From contig JAJEAQ010000599.1 of NCBI GenBank assembly GCA_022822685.1, forward strand, positions 1 to 8,792: DNA of 8,792 nucleotides, in the 5' to 3' direction. The stretch is from Trichodesmium sp. jk18x7bins.61. Its GTDB lineage: Bacteria; Cyanobacteriota; Cyanobacteriia; Cyanobacteriales; Microcoleaceae. The notes beneath the pieces were generated by a model. It ran no database searches. It was not told the DNA's origin and saw only the letters and a program-made list of their open reading frames with translations. Position 1 is the stretch's first letter. Each line of letters begins with the position of its first letter. Position numbers and translations under genes: made by a program. Positions 1 through 5,451 of this stretch are shown in pieces.

Positions 1-12
1 ATAAGTCAATAT

Positions 13-25
13 TTGCCCACCCTAC
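13..25. repeat. Partial dispersed cyanobacterial repeat (half-site)
   Basis: The string TTGCCCACCCTAC looks like one arm of a widespread cyanobacterial palindromic repeat whose other arm (GTAGGGTGGGCA) would lie just to the left. Only one arm is inside the window, so this rests on resemblance alone. Confidence 0.3.
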
Positions 26-152
26 TACTACTTATGATTTCTTTTTATCTTTATAATACGGATGTTGCCAGATTTGATCAAAGAATTGCATAACAAAAAG
101 GACTAGAGCTATTCTCTGTCTGGTTAGGTACATAAAAAATCCCCCTAAATCC

Positions 153-1964
153 TCATAAGAAAGGCGGACTTTCAGGTGTTGTGACTGCTCTTTTCTGGTG
201 ATTACTACCCCTTCTGCTTTCTTCAATATGAATTATTTGAGTTTGATTCAATAAAAAAGCTTTGCCACTTTCAGTATCAAAAGCCCAGGCTCTAAGTTTA
301 ACTGTTCCTTGAGGAATTTCCTGAACAGAAAAACTCTTTTTCCAACCAGAATAGAGATAGGCTGAATTACCAAAATATGCTTCCACACTTGCTCTAGGCA
401 TTCTCTGATTTATTAACTTAAATATTGTTTCTTCCCCTTGAGAATTTGCATAAGTTAAAATTACTCCATCAGCAACTTCTTCTCTTTCTGGTAATATAGC
501 CCATCCCTGAGCAACGTAAGTTTGATTATCGATTTGATTGACTGTATCAAAGTAACCATAAACTAAATCTGATTTTGTCTCTCCAGCAATATCTTGAATA
601 TTTTTACTCTTGACTAAACCAGGTTGCAAAAAGCCTAATTTATCTAAAATATTAGCTGTTTGTCTGAGAGGTTCAGGACTTCTTTTTGTCACTAGACATT
701 GCTCTTTAGGAATCACATTCAGCATTAACAAACAAGCTTTACTTTGTAGCAAAATAACTCGGCGATCGCTCATCCTATGCACAGCATTAATAGTAGTATT
801 AATATGCAAAATTACTAAACTGCTAACTAAAAAGTAAGAAGCATATCTAATAAACTCTTTTCTCACATTGCTCTGATTAGCTAACTGCCCCAAAATAGCC
901 AGGAGATAAACCAAAGAAACCATCAAATATAATGAAAAAGCTGTATATCTTGGTGCCAAAGATTGAGCCACGCCAAATCCTACTCTACCTGTAGCAGTTA
1001 CAGCACCACTAATAATTGCATAAACCCCAATCATTAACCAACTAATTAGACGGTGTGATAACAAAAAATTTGTTTTAACTAACTTCGTAAATTGCCAAGA
1101 TAAAAAGAGCCATAAACCAAATACTAAACTTCCTACTATGGTTGCTACAGTTAAATTTTCAAATCCTAAAGGAGCCCCTAAAAAAGCTAATAAATAATGA
1201 ATTGTATCAACTGGGTGGGTGATCGCTGATAAAAAACTGGGATGCTGCTCTGGTTTTTGATAATCAAAAAAATAAATAACTACATGAGACACTAAACCTA
1301 AGAACCCAGCAATAATTATCCAAAGATTTCGACTGAAAATTTCCTGCCATTTTCTAGAAGCTAAAATTGCCAATACAGGAAAAACTAAGACCCAAGTTAA
1401 CATGCCATTGGCATAAGAAAAAGTGCTAACTGTGCAGAGACAGAAACAAATTACAAATTTAGCTCTTAAAGTCAGTTTTGTGTGAGAAATAACTAAGCAG
1501 CTAGTTAAGCAAGCAATCGGAATGTAAACTACAACTTGAATTCCCCACAGCCAATTTTCATATTGAGCAGGAGAAAAAATCAGTAAATTAGAAATTACTA
1601 ATGTGAAAAGCTGAGTCACAAGACTACCTCTGACAGTGAATCTATTTAAACAATATATATTTAGAGAAACAATACAAGTCAACAGAAATATTACTAACAT
1701 TTCATATCTAACATCCCAATTAGTCAAATAAGCTAAACTGATAAAAATTAGCCTCGGAAAAAATTTTCTGCTTTCGTGAAATTGGGCAAATAAATCGCTA
1801 AAACCAAGATTACCGGCGTAGATTTTCTCAAACATTACTGCTAAAGGCCATTGGTCAGAAAAAGGAAAATTTACGCTATATTTCAGGATGCACATCCCCA
1901 TTAATAAAACTGGCAGAAAAATTAAGCAGAAAATAGGAATTTGTCGGTGGGTTAGCTGCTGCAT
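153..1964 (-). CDS. Polytopic membrane protein, GT-C glycosyltransferase-like, with C-terminal beta-rich domain
   Basis: A 603-residue integral membrane protein, not assignable to a named gene. About 11-12 hydrophobic segments are visible, roughly at residues 10-28, 86-104, 115-131, 143-160, 168-203 (two), 213-232, 254-290 (one or two), 304-326, 338-360 and 371-389. Just after the first segment comes PFSDQW (34-39), then HESRKFFPR (63-71), ENWLWGIQ (136-143) and SYANGM (183-188). An acidic residue in the first outer loop with a polytopic core is the usual GT-C arrangement, so a role in transferring a sugar from a lipid carrier at the outer face of the membrane is inferred, not shown. Residues about 465-580 form a soluble, probably beta-sandwich domain (YGYFDTVNQ, QGWAI, GWKKSFSV, KLRAWAFD). 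The last roughly 20 residues (from about 583) are low-complexity, basic then proline-rich, and coincide with purine-rich repeat-like DNA, so the ancestral C-terminus may have been shorter. The ATG at 1964 precedes the first membrane segment directly; no clear Shine-Dalgarno sequence is seen. Its upstream neighbour on the same strand is 670 bp away, so it is probably transcribed alone. Confidence 0.85.
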   Translation of the reverse strand: MQQLTHRQIPIFCLIFLPVLLMGMCILKYSVNFPFSDQWPLAVMFEKIYAGNLGFSDLFAQFHESRKFFPRLIFISLAYLTNWDVRYEMLVIFLLTCIVSLNIYCLNRFTVRGSLVTQLFTLVISNLLIFSPAQYENWLWGIQVVVYIPIACLTSCLVISHTKLTLRAKFVICFCLCTVSTFSYANGMLTWVLVFPVLAILASRKWQEIFSRNLWIIIAGFLGLVSHVVIYFFDYQKPEQHPSFLSAITHPVDTIHYLLAFLGAPLGFENLTVATIVGSLVFGLWLFLSWQFTKLVKTNFLLSHRLISWLMIGVYAIISGAVTATGRVGFGVAQSLAPRYTAFSLYLMVSLVYLLAILGQLANQSNVRKEFIRYASYFLVSSLVILHINTTINAVHRMSDRRVILLQSKACLLMLNVIPKEQCLVTKRSPEPLRQTANILDKLGFLQPGLVKSKNIQDIAGETKSDLVYGYFDTVNQIDNQTYVAQGWAILPEREEVADGVILTYANSQGEETIFKLINQRMPRASVEAYFGNSAYLYSGWKKSFSVQEIPQGTVKLRAWAFDTESGKAFLLNQTQIIHIEESRRGSNHQKRAVTTPESPPFL

Positions 1965-2026
1965 ATACTAGATCTGTTTGAGCTGAGAACTATATAATCA
2001 ATAATATTATATTCATTCAAACACTT

Positions 2027-2094
2027 ATAATTAGGCTTGTAGTTTCGCTTTAGCACTCCAAATATTTCTTTGGTACCCCATCGCAACTACGAAC
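2027..2094. repeat. Dispersed palindromic repeat, copy 1 (GTAGTT/AACTAC ends)
   Basis: The element starts ATAATTAGGCTTGTAGTT (2027-2044) and ends CATCGCAACTACGAAC (about 2079-2094), so its arms GTAGTT and AACTAC are inverted. A second copy lies at 3324-3392 in the opposite orientation: there AACTACAAGCCTAATTAT (3375-3392) is the exact 18-base reverse complement of the left end, and GTTCGTAGTTGCGATG matches the right end. The interior differs between copies. It resembles the common cyanobacterial intergenic repeat with GTAGTTGGGCTTTAGC-type arms. Confidence 0.7.
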
Positions 2095-2114
2095 CAACAA
2101 AGATTTTTTTATAA

Positions 2115-2257
2115 CTAATTATCTGAATATGATATCAATTATTCATCTTGTGGAATGGGTATCCTGCCCGCGCCTTGTGGAACCAATAAAATTTAGGATT
2201 TTTTTTATTTTGCAGTCCCTAAGAGACTGTTTGTAAAGTACATATTCAGATAACTAG
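2115..2257. repeat. 143-bp element with 17-bp terminal inverted repeats
   Basis: The left end CTAATTATCTGAATATG (2115-2131) and right end CATATTCAGATAACTAG (2241-2257) are inverted copies with one mismatch; the inner 13 bases are perfect. The interior holds TGGGTATCCTGCCCG (2156-2170) and ATTTAGGAT followed by T7-ATTT (2191-2210); both recur at 3206-3279. The terminal repeats suggest a small non-autonomous mobile element or a repeat inside one. No target-site duplication is evident. Confidence 0.55.
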
Positions 2258-2400
2258 AGTTTTAATTCTGTCTGATGGATTACGGCGGAAAACTACAATT
2301 ATGATGAGTACAAGGAGATATTTCTGCCTCACCCATTCTATGCCAGAATTTAATCTGAAGCGTGACAAACAATCTCTAATTCTTGTATAAGTAAATTAAA

Positions 2401-2492
2401 CAGGACTTACCCATTTGGGGATAGTAAAGTCTATATATAGTGTGGCGCAATAGTTTTAAATTACTATATATAGTCCTTTTCCGTAAGTCCTG
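2401..2492. mobile_element. MITE, copy 1 (CAGGACTTAC termini)
   Basis: A 92-bp element with perfect terminal inverted repeats: CAGGACTTAC (2401-2410) and GTAAGTCCTG (2483-2492), extendable by two bases on each side. Two internal CTATATATAG palindromes (2431-2440, 2464-2473) sit symmetrically. TTAAA directly precedes (2396-2400) and directly follows (2493-2497), which fits a 5-bp target duplication. A sister copy of nearly the same size lies at 3594-3684. There is no coding capacity, so movement would need a transposase encoded elsewhere. Confidence 0.75.
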
Positions 2493-2632
2493 TTAAAATT
2501 AAAAAGTAATATCATCACGAATTACATATTAGAATCAGAAAAATGTGTATGATAAATTGATGATTTTTTTCATTGTTATTTATTGAGATTTTAGTTTTTC
2601 ACAAGGTGTATTAATTAGCTAAATGTGCAAAA

Positions 2633-3109
2633 TTATTTGCGATTGCGTGCCTGCTTTAGCAACTCCACTACCTCTTTATGACCTTCTGAGCCAGCCCAGA
2701 TTAAAGCTGTCCATTTATTATGATCTTTAGCCCTAAGTTCTGCCCCCCAGTCTAGCAATGTTTGAACGGCAGTAATATGGCCACTCCCAGCAGCAGTCAT
2801 TAAAGCAGTTAAACCAAAATTGGTAACAGCATTGACATTTGCACCAGCATCTAACAAAAGTTGCAAAATTTCCTGGTTGCCACTGCCAGCAGCACCCATC
2901 AAAGCTACCCAATCGTCATTATCTTTGCTGTTAACATCTGCACCAGCAGCAAGTAATTTTTTAACGATCTCTGTATTACCTGCTTCCACCGCAGTAATTA
3001 AAGCAGTCGAACCATCTGAGTCTTTCTCATTAACCTCAGCACCTCCATTCAGCAAAGTTTCAACTTGTGAAACATCTCCAGCTTTAGCAGCATCAATTAA
3101 TTCTGTCAT
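2633..3109 (-). CDS. Ankyrin-repeat protein
   Basis: A 158-residue protein consisting almost entirely of ankyrin repeats, a fold used for protein-protein binding. Repeats fall at about residues 1-31 (degenerate cap), 32-64, 65-97, 98-130 and 131-158 (C-terminal cap). Typical marks are TALITAVEAGNTEIVKKLL, the GADVN/GANVN turns, and TALMTAAGSGH. No signal peptide, membrane segment or enzymatic domain is present, so it is probably a cytosolic adaptor; the partner is unknown. The start at 3109 is supported by AAGGA about eight bases upstream and by the N-terminal cap beginning at once. Several repeats carry tryptophan or aspartate at the variable positions (DDW, NKW), consistent with a specific binding face. 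It is a lone gene with over 500 bp of repeat-filled space on each side, so no partner can be read from adjacency. Confidence 0.92.
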   Translation of the reverse strand: MTELIDAAKAGDVSQVETLLNGGAEVNEKDSDGSTALITAVEAGNTEIVKKLLAAGADVNSKDNDDWVALMGAAGSGNQEILQLLLDAGANVNAVTNFGLTALMTAAGSGHITAVQTLLDWGAELRAKDHNKWTALIWAGSEGHKEVVELLKQARNRK

Positions 3110-3205
3110 TTGTTAGTTCCTTAAATTTGGTAATTTATATCATATCTGGTTAAATGCTAATAACAATCAGGGATTTCCCAGAAATAAATTATCACAATTG
3201 AGGCT

Positions 3206-3279
3206 TGGGCATCCTGCCTGCTCTCCGAATATAGGAGATGTTAATACACCTAATCAAATATTTAGGATGTTTTTTATTT
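3206..3279. repeat. Dispersed repeat sharing core motifs with 2115-2257
   Basis: TGGGCATCCTGCCTG (3206-3220) matches 2156-2170 at 13 of 15 positions, and ATTTAGGATG followed by T6-ATTT (3260-3279) matches 2191-2210 at 19 of 20. The spacing between the two blocks differs (54 versus 35 bases start to start). The first block resembles the widespread cyanobacterial GGGCATCTTGCCCG repeat. A small hairpin TCTCC/GGAGA lies between the blocks. The 17-bp terminal repeats of the other copy are absent here. Confidence 0.55.
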
Positions 3280-3323
3280 ACAAATCTCTAAATTGACTGG
3301 AGTTAGCTGAGTTGAGAACATTT

Positions 3324-3392
3324 GTTCGTAGTTGCGATGCGGCTTCCATAGATATGCTTGGGGCATCCCGTCACAACTACAAGCCTAATTAT
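3324..3392. repeat. Dispersed palindromic repeat, copy 2, inverted relative to 2027-2094
   Basis: GTTCGTAGTTGCGATG at the left end and AACTACAAGCCTAATTAT at 3375-3392 are reverse complements of the two ends of the 2027-2094 element, the latter over 18 bases without mismatch. The interior is diverged (it contains GGGGCATCCCG). Two inverted copies 1.3 kb apart could pair or recombine and flip the ankyrin gene. Confidence 0.7.
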
Positions 3393-3427
3393 GATATATC
3401 CGGCGCACCCAAGGAGCTTTATTTAAA

Positions 3428-3444
3428 CCCCGCCGGGGCGGGCG
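3428..3444. repeat. GC-rich palindromic repeat
   Basis: CCCCGCCGGGGCGGGCG is a CCCC/GGGG hairpin-forming tract that stands out sharply from the AT-rich surroundings. CCCCGCCGGGGCGGG-like tracts are common intergenic repeats in Nostoc relatives. No function is evident. Confidence 0.5.
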
Positions 3445-3456
3445 AGGTCTTTGTTT

Positions 3457-3504
3457 AGGAGTAAGGCAGAGGGCAGAACGTAGAAAGCAGAAGGGTTAGA
3501 AGGG
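3457..3504. repeat. Purine-rich degenerate tandem repeat
   Basis: Almost pure A/G sequence built from degenerate GCAGA/GGCAG/GCAGAAG units, like the short tandem purine repeats of filamentous cyanobacteria. Thirteen bases, GAAAGCAGAAGGG (3483-3495), recur as the reverse complement at 209-221 inside the tail of the membrane-protein gene. Confidence 0.5.
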
Positions 3505-3593
3505 AATTTTACAAAAGTATCTTGGCCTCATTCGGTCGGAGCTACGCTTTCACAATCGGATTTAGTATTATAAGTTTTTTTACTGAACATAAT

Positions 3594-3684
3594 CAGGACT
3601 TACGCATTTATGCTATATATAGCCGAATCATTAGGCCTGATTTCCAATATTACTACTATATATAGTGTCATTCCGTAATTCCTG
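3594..3684. mobile_element. MITE, copy 2 (CAGGACTTAC termini)
   Basis: A 91-bp element ending in CAGGACTTAC (3594-3603) and GTAATTCCTG (3675-3684), inverted with one mismatch. Like copy 1 it has two internal CTATATATAG palindromes (3613-3622, 3656-3665) in similar positions; the middle differs. No clear target duplication is seen. Its position about 150 bp before the LpxB-like start means it could influence that gene's leader. Confidence 0.7.
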
Positions 3685-3712
3685 ATCATATAATTCCTAA
3701 TAATATAAGCTT

Positions 3713-3748
3713 TTGTTGGGTTGCGCAGGCGCTTAACCCTACCTACAA
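3713..3748. repeat. Dispersed palindrome GGGTTGCG/CGCTTAACCC
   Basis: GGGTTGCGCAGGCGCTTAACC plus one C forms a hairpin: GGGTT pairs with AACCC and GCG with CGC, with a two-base bulge and CAGG loop, flanked by GTT and ACCTACAAC. It matches the style of a very common cyanobacterial intergenic repeat (GTTGGGTT...AACCCAACCTAC). It lies about 85 bases before the next start codon and has no U tract that would make it a terminator. Confidence 0.55.
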
Positions 3749-3832
3749 CGATATGGGCTTGATGCAGCAACTGAGGCAAATGAAGCAACGTCGTCAGAGA
3801 TGAGTAGTTCATTATTATAGAAATGCACACTT

Positions 3833-5119
3833 ATGAAAGTTGATATTGTTATCCTATCAAACGGCCCTGGAGAACTAATCACCTGGGTGCGACCAGTTGT
3901 ACAACAGTTACGAAAACAGACAAATATTGAGATCAGAATTTCGATCATACTTTCACCTTGCCCCCATGCGACAGGGAAAGAAGCAGCGATCGCCTGTTCC
4001 TATCCAGAAGTAGATAGAGTACAATCACCAGAGTATTTTTGGCGGTTTTTGCTTTGGAGTGAGACAAAAGAAAATTGGCATTGGCATTCTCAGGGAGTAG
4101 TTTTATTTTTGGGAGGCGACCAATTTTTTGCTGTTGCGGTAGGAAAACGACTAGGTTATCGTACTGTTATCTATGCTGAGTGGGATGCCAGATGGTGGCG
4201 CTGGGTTGATAAATTTTGCGCCATGAAACCAGAAGTGTTTGCTCAAGTGCCCCGAAAATATGCTGATAAATTTATAGTTGTGGGAGATTTGATGGCGGAA
4301 GTGAGGCAAGAGGCTGTGGATGTGGAAAGCTCTCCTTTTGAATTAATTGGGTTGTTACCAGGTTCAAAACCTACAAAGTTGTCTTTAGGTGTGCCTTTAA
4401 CTTTAGCGATCGCGCAACATATCCATAAAATTCGCCCACAAACTAGATTTATCATCCCAGTCGCTCCTACTCTTGACTTAACAAGTTTAGCCAGTTTTGC
4501 TAACTCTAAAAAAAATTCAGCAATTTCTATCATGGGTGATGTTGAGGCAGAATTAGTGATGCCACAAACAGGAGGAAATAGAAATCAAGACAATCATCTA
4601 GTCAAAGTCGAAAATCCTAAACTGGTGACACCTAAAGGTTTAGAGGTGGAGTTGATCACCCGCACTCCTGCTTATGATATACTTTCTCAATGTTGTCTTT
4701 GCCTAACTACTGTTGGTGCTAACACTGCTGAGTTAGGTGCCTTAGCAATACCCATGGTTGTATTACTTCCCACTCAACAGCTAGATATTATGAGAGCTTG
4801 GGATGGTTTACCAGGGGTGTTAGCAAATTTACCAGGGGTAGGTGCTGCTTTTGCTGCTGCAATTAATTGGTTAGTATTGCGTCAGGGGCAACTGTTCGCG
4901 TGGCCGAATATTTGGGCAAAACAGGAAATTGTGCCGGAGTTGGTGGGGAAATTGAAACCAGAAGCAGTGGGGGAGTTAGTTTTGGAGTTCTTGAGTCATC
5001 CAGGGAAGTTAGAGGAAATGCGCGCTCTGCTCCGAAATGTTCGGGGTAAACCAGGGGCTGCCGAAAAGTTGGCAGAAATTATTTTATCATTATCAGCTCA
5101 TAGCCTAAGTAGTCAGTAG
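3833..5119 (+). CDS. LpxB-related glycosyltransferase (lipid-A-disaccharide synthase-like)
   Basis: A 428-residue soluble protein related to, but distinct from, LpxB, which joins two acylated glucosamine units in lipid A synthesis. Visible landmarks are a Rossmann-like start with ILSNGPGEL (7-15) where LpxB has its GEPSGD-type loop, LFLGGDQFFAVAVGKRLGYR (91-110), VVGDLMAEV (149-157) in place of LpxB's VGHPL segment, LLPGSKPTKL (174-183) matching the LLPGSR donor-side motif, and GANTAELGALAIPMVV (295-310) matching GTAxLE-x-PMVV. It is somewhat longer than enteric LpxB (382 residues). The extra length falls around 225-265 (polar, SKKNSAISIM...GGNRNQDN) and in the glycine/alanine-rich GLPGVLANLPGVGAAFAAA stretch (325-343). 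Cyanobacterial genomes usually carry this paralogue, annotated as lipid-A-disaccharide synthase-related; its substrate is unknown to me. The ATG at 3833 starts directly with the first beta strand and no in-frame alternative lies close upstream; no Shine-Dalgarno sequence is seen. It stands alone, convergent with the ATPase gene. Confidence 0.85.
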   Translation: MKVDIVILSNGPGELITWVRPVVQQLRKQTNIEIRISIILSPCPHATGKEAAIACSYPEVDRVQSPEYFWRFLLWSETKENWHWHSQGVVLFLGGDQFFAVAVGKRLGYRTVIYAEWDARWWRWVDKFCAMKPEVFAQVPRKYADKFIVVGDLMAEVRQEAVDVESSPFELIGLLPGSKPTKLSLGVPLTLAIAQHIHKIRPQTRFIIPVAPTLDLTSLASFANSKKNSAISIMGDVEAELVMPQTGGNRNQDNHLVKVENPKLVTPKGLEVELITRTPAYDILSQCCLCLTTVGANTAELGALAIPMVVLLPTQQLDIMRAWDGLPGVLANLPGVGAAFAAAINWLVLRQGQLFAWPNIWAKQEIVPELVGKLKPEAVGELVLEFLSHPGKLEEMRALLRNVRGKPGAAEKLAEIILSLSAHSLSSQ

Positions 5120-5192
5120 TTAGATCAATTTCAATCAATATTGCTACAAAATTTTAGATAATGTCTCATTTTGATGTCTTGTGTCAACTCTA

Positions 5193-5220
5193 TAGAACAA
5201 AATGTTTTAGGTGAGTTCTA
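5193..5220 (+). terminator. Weak stem-loop after LpxB-like gene
   Basis: TAGAAC (5193-5198) and GTTCTA (5215-5220) form a 6-bp perfect stem, with AAAATGTTTT in the loop able to pair further. It lies 74 bases past the stop codon. The stem is AT-rich and no strong T tract follows, so a terminator role is only a possibility. Confidence 0.25.
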
Positions 5221-5428
5221 TCATTCTGATGCTATAAAATTTGAGATAACAACTATAACGTCAATAACCCTAACTAAAGCTGCGATCGCACTGCTATAAT
5301 AACTTCTACAGCAGTTTGTGTATAGATTAAGTCATAGTAAAGTTATAACAATATAGTGTTTTTTCACTCTCAGTAGACTACATCAACTTCTGTTTTCTAC
5401 CTTTTGTCTTTAAACTAAAGTCTCTGTG

Positions 5429-5451
5429 TTATACTGCAATATTTAGTATAA
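5429..5451 (-). terminator. Stem-loop abutting the ATPase stop codon
   Basis: TTATACT (5429-5435) and AGTATAA (5445-5451) form a perfect 7-bp stem with a 9-base loop. It begins at the first base after the TAG stop of the minus-strand ATPase gene. No U run follows it on that strand, so it may be an RNA 3'-end stabiliser or processing stem rather than a classic intrinsic terminator. Confidence 0.4.

Larger units (their letters stand above)
1965..2632. other. Gene-free repeat-rich gap between membrane protein and ankyrin gene
   Basis: No credible gene is seen in these 668 bases. They hold three palindromic repeats, listed separately (2027-2094, 2115-2257, 2401-2492). The stretch 2493-2632 is AT-rich and featureless apart from T runs, and shows no strong terminator for the ankyrin gene that ends beside it. 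Any promoter of the membrane protein gene must lie near 1965-2030, but no convincing -35/-10 pair stands out. Confidence 0.6.
3110..3832. other. Gene-free repeat-rich gap between ankyrin gene and LpxB-like gene
   Basis: These 723 bases sit between divergently transcribed genes and so must hold both promoters, though none is clear by eye. Six repeat-type features are listed separately. The stretch 3505-3593 shows no recognisable gene or structure. The last 85 bases before 3833 carry no Shine-Dalgarno sequence for the downstream start. Confidence 0.6.
5120..5451. other. Convergent intergenic region
   Basis: No gene is seen. The 332 bases lie between the ends of two converging genes. They hold one HIP1 octamer (5282-5289) overlapping an imperfect hairpin (CTGCTATA with TACAGCAG), plus the two stem-loops listed separately. 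The rest is AT-rich and unremarkable. Confidence 0.6.

Noticed and set aside
32..226. A 64-codon minus-strand frame overlapping the end of the membrane-protein gene
   Set aside because: It overlaps the larger gene by 74 bases, starts in purine-rich repeat-like DNA, and shows no recognisable domain or ribosome-binding site.
2301..2390. A 29-codon plus-strand frame beginning ATGATG in the gap left of the ankyrin gene
   Set aside because: It is very short, has no recognised domain and lies between two repeat elements; it could be a gene remnant but nothing supports it.
2820..3116. Plus-strand frame antisense to the ankyrin gene
   Set aside because: Its Ser/Ala/Pro-rich translation is the expected antisense shadow of repeated ankyrin codons.
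2027..3748. CRISPR array
   Set aside because: Repeats in the gaps are palindromic, dissimilar in size and irregularly spaced, with no uniform spacers and no cas genes.
3600..3948. Minus-strand frames around 3600-3948 as small genes
   Set aside because: They cover the MITE and the start of the LpxB-like gene in antisense and have no homology signal or start context.
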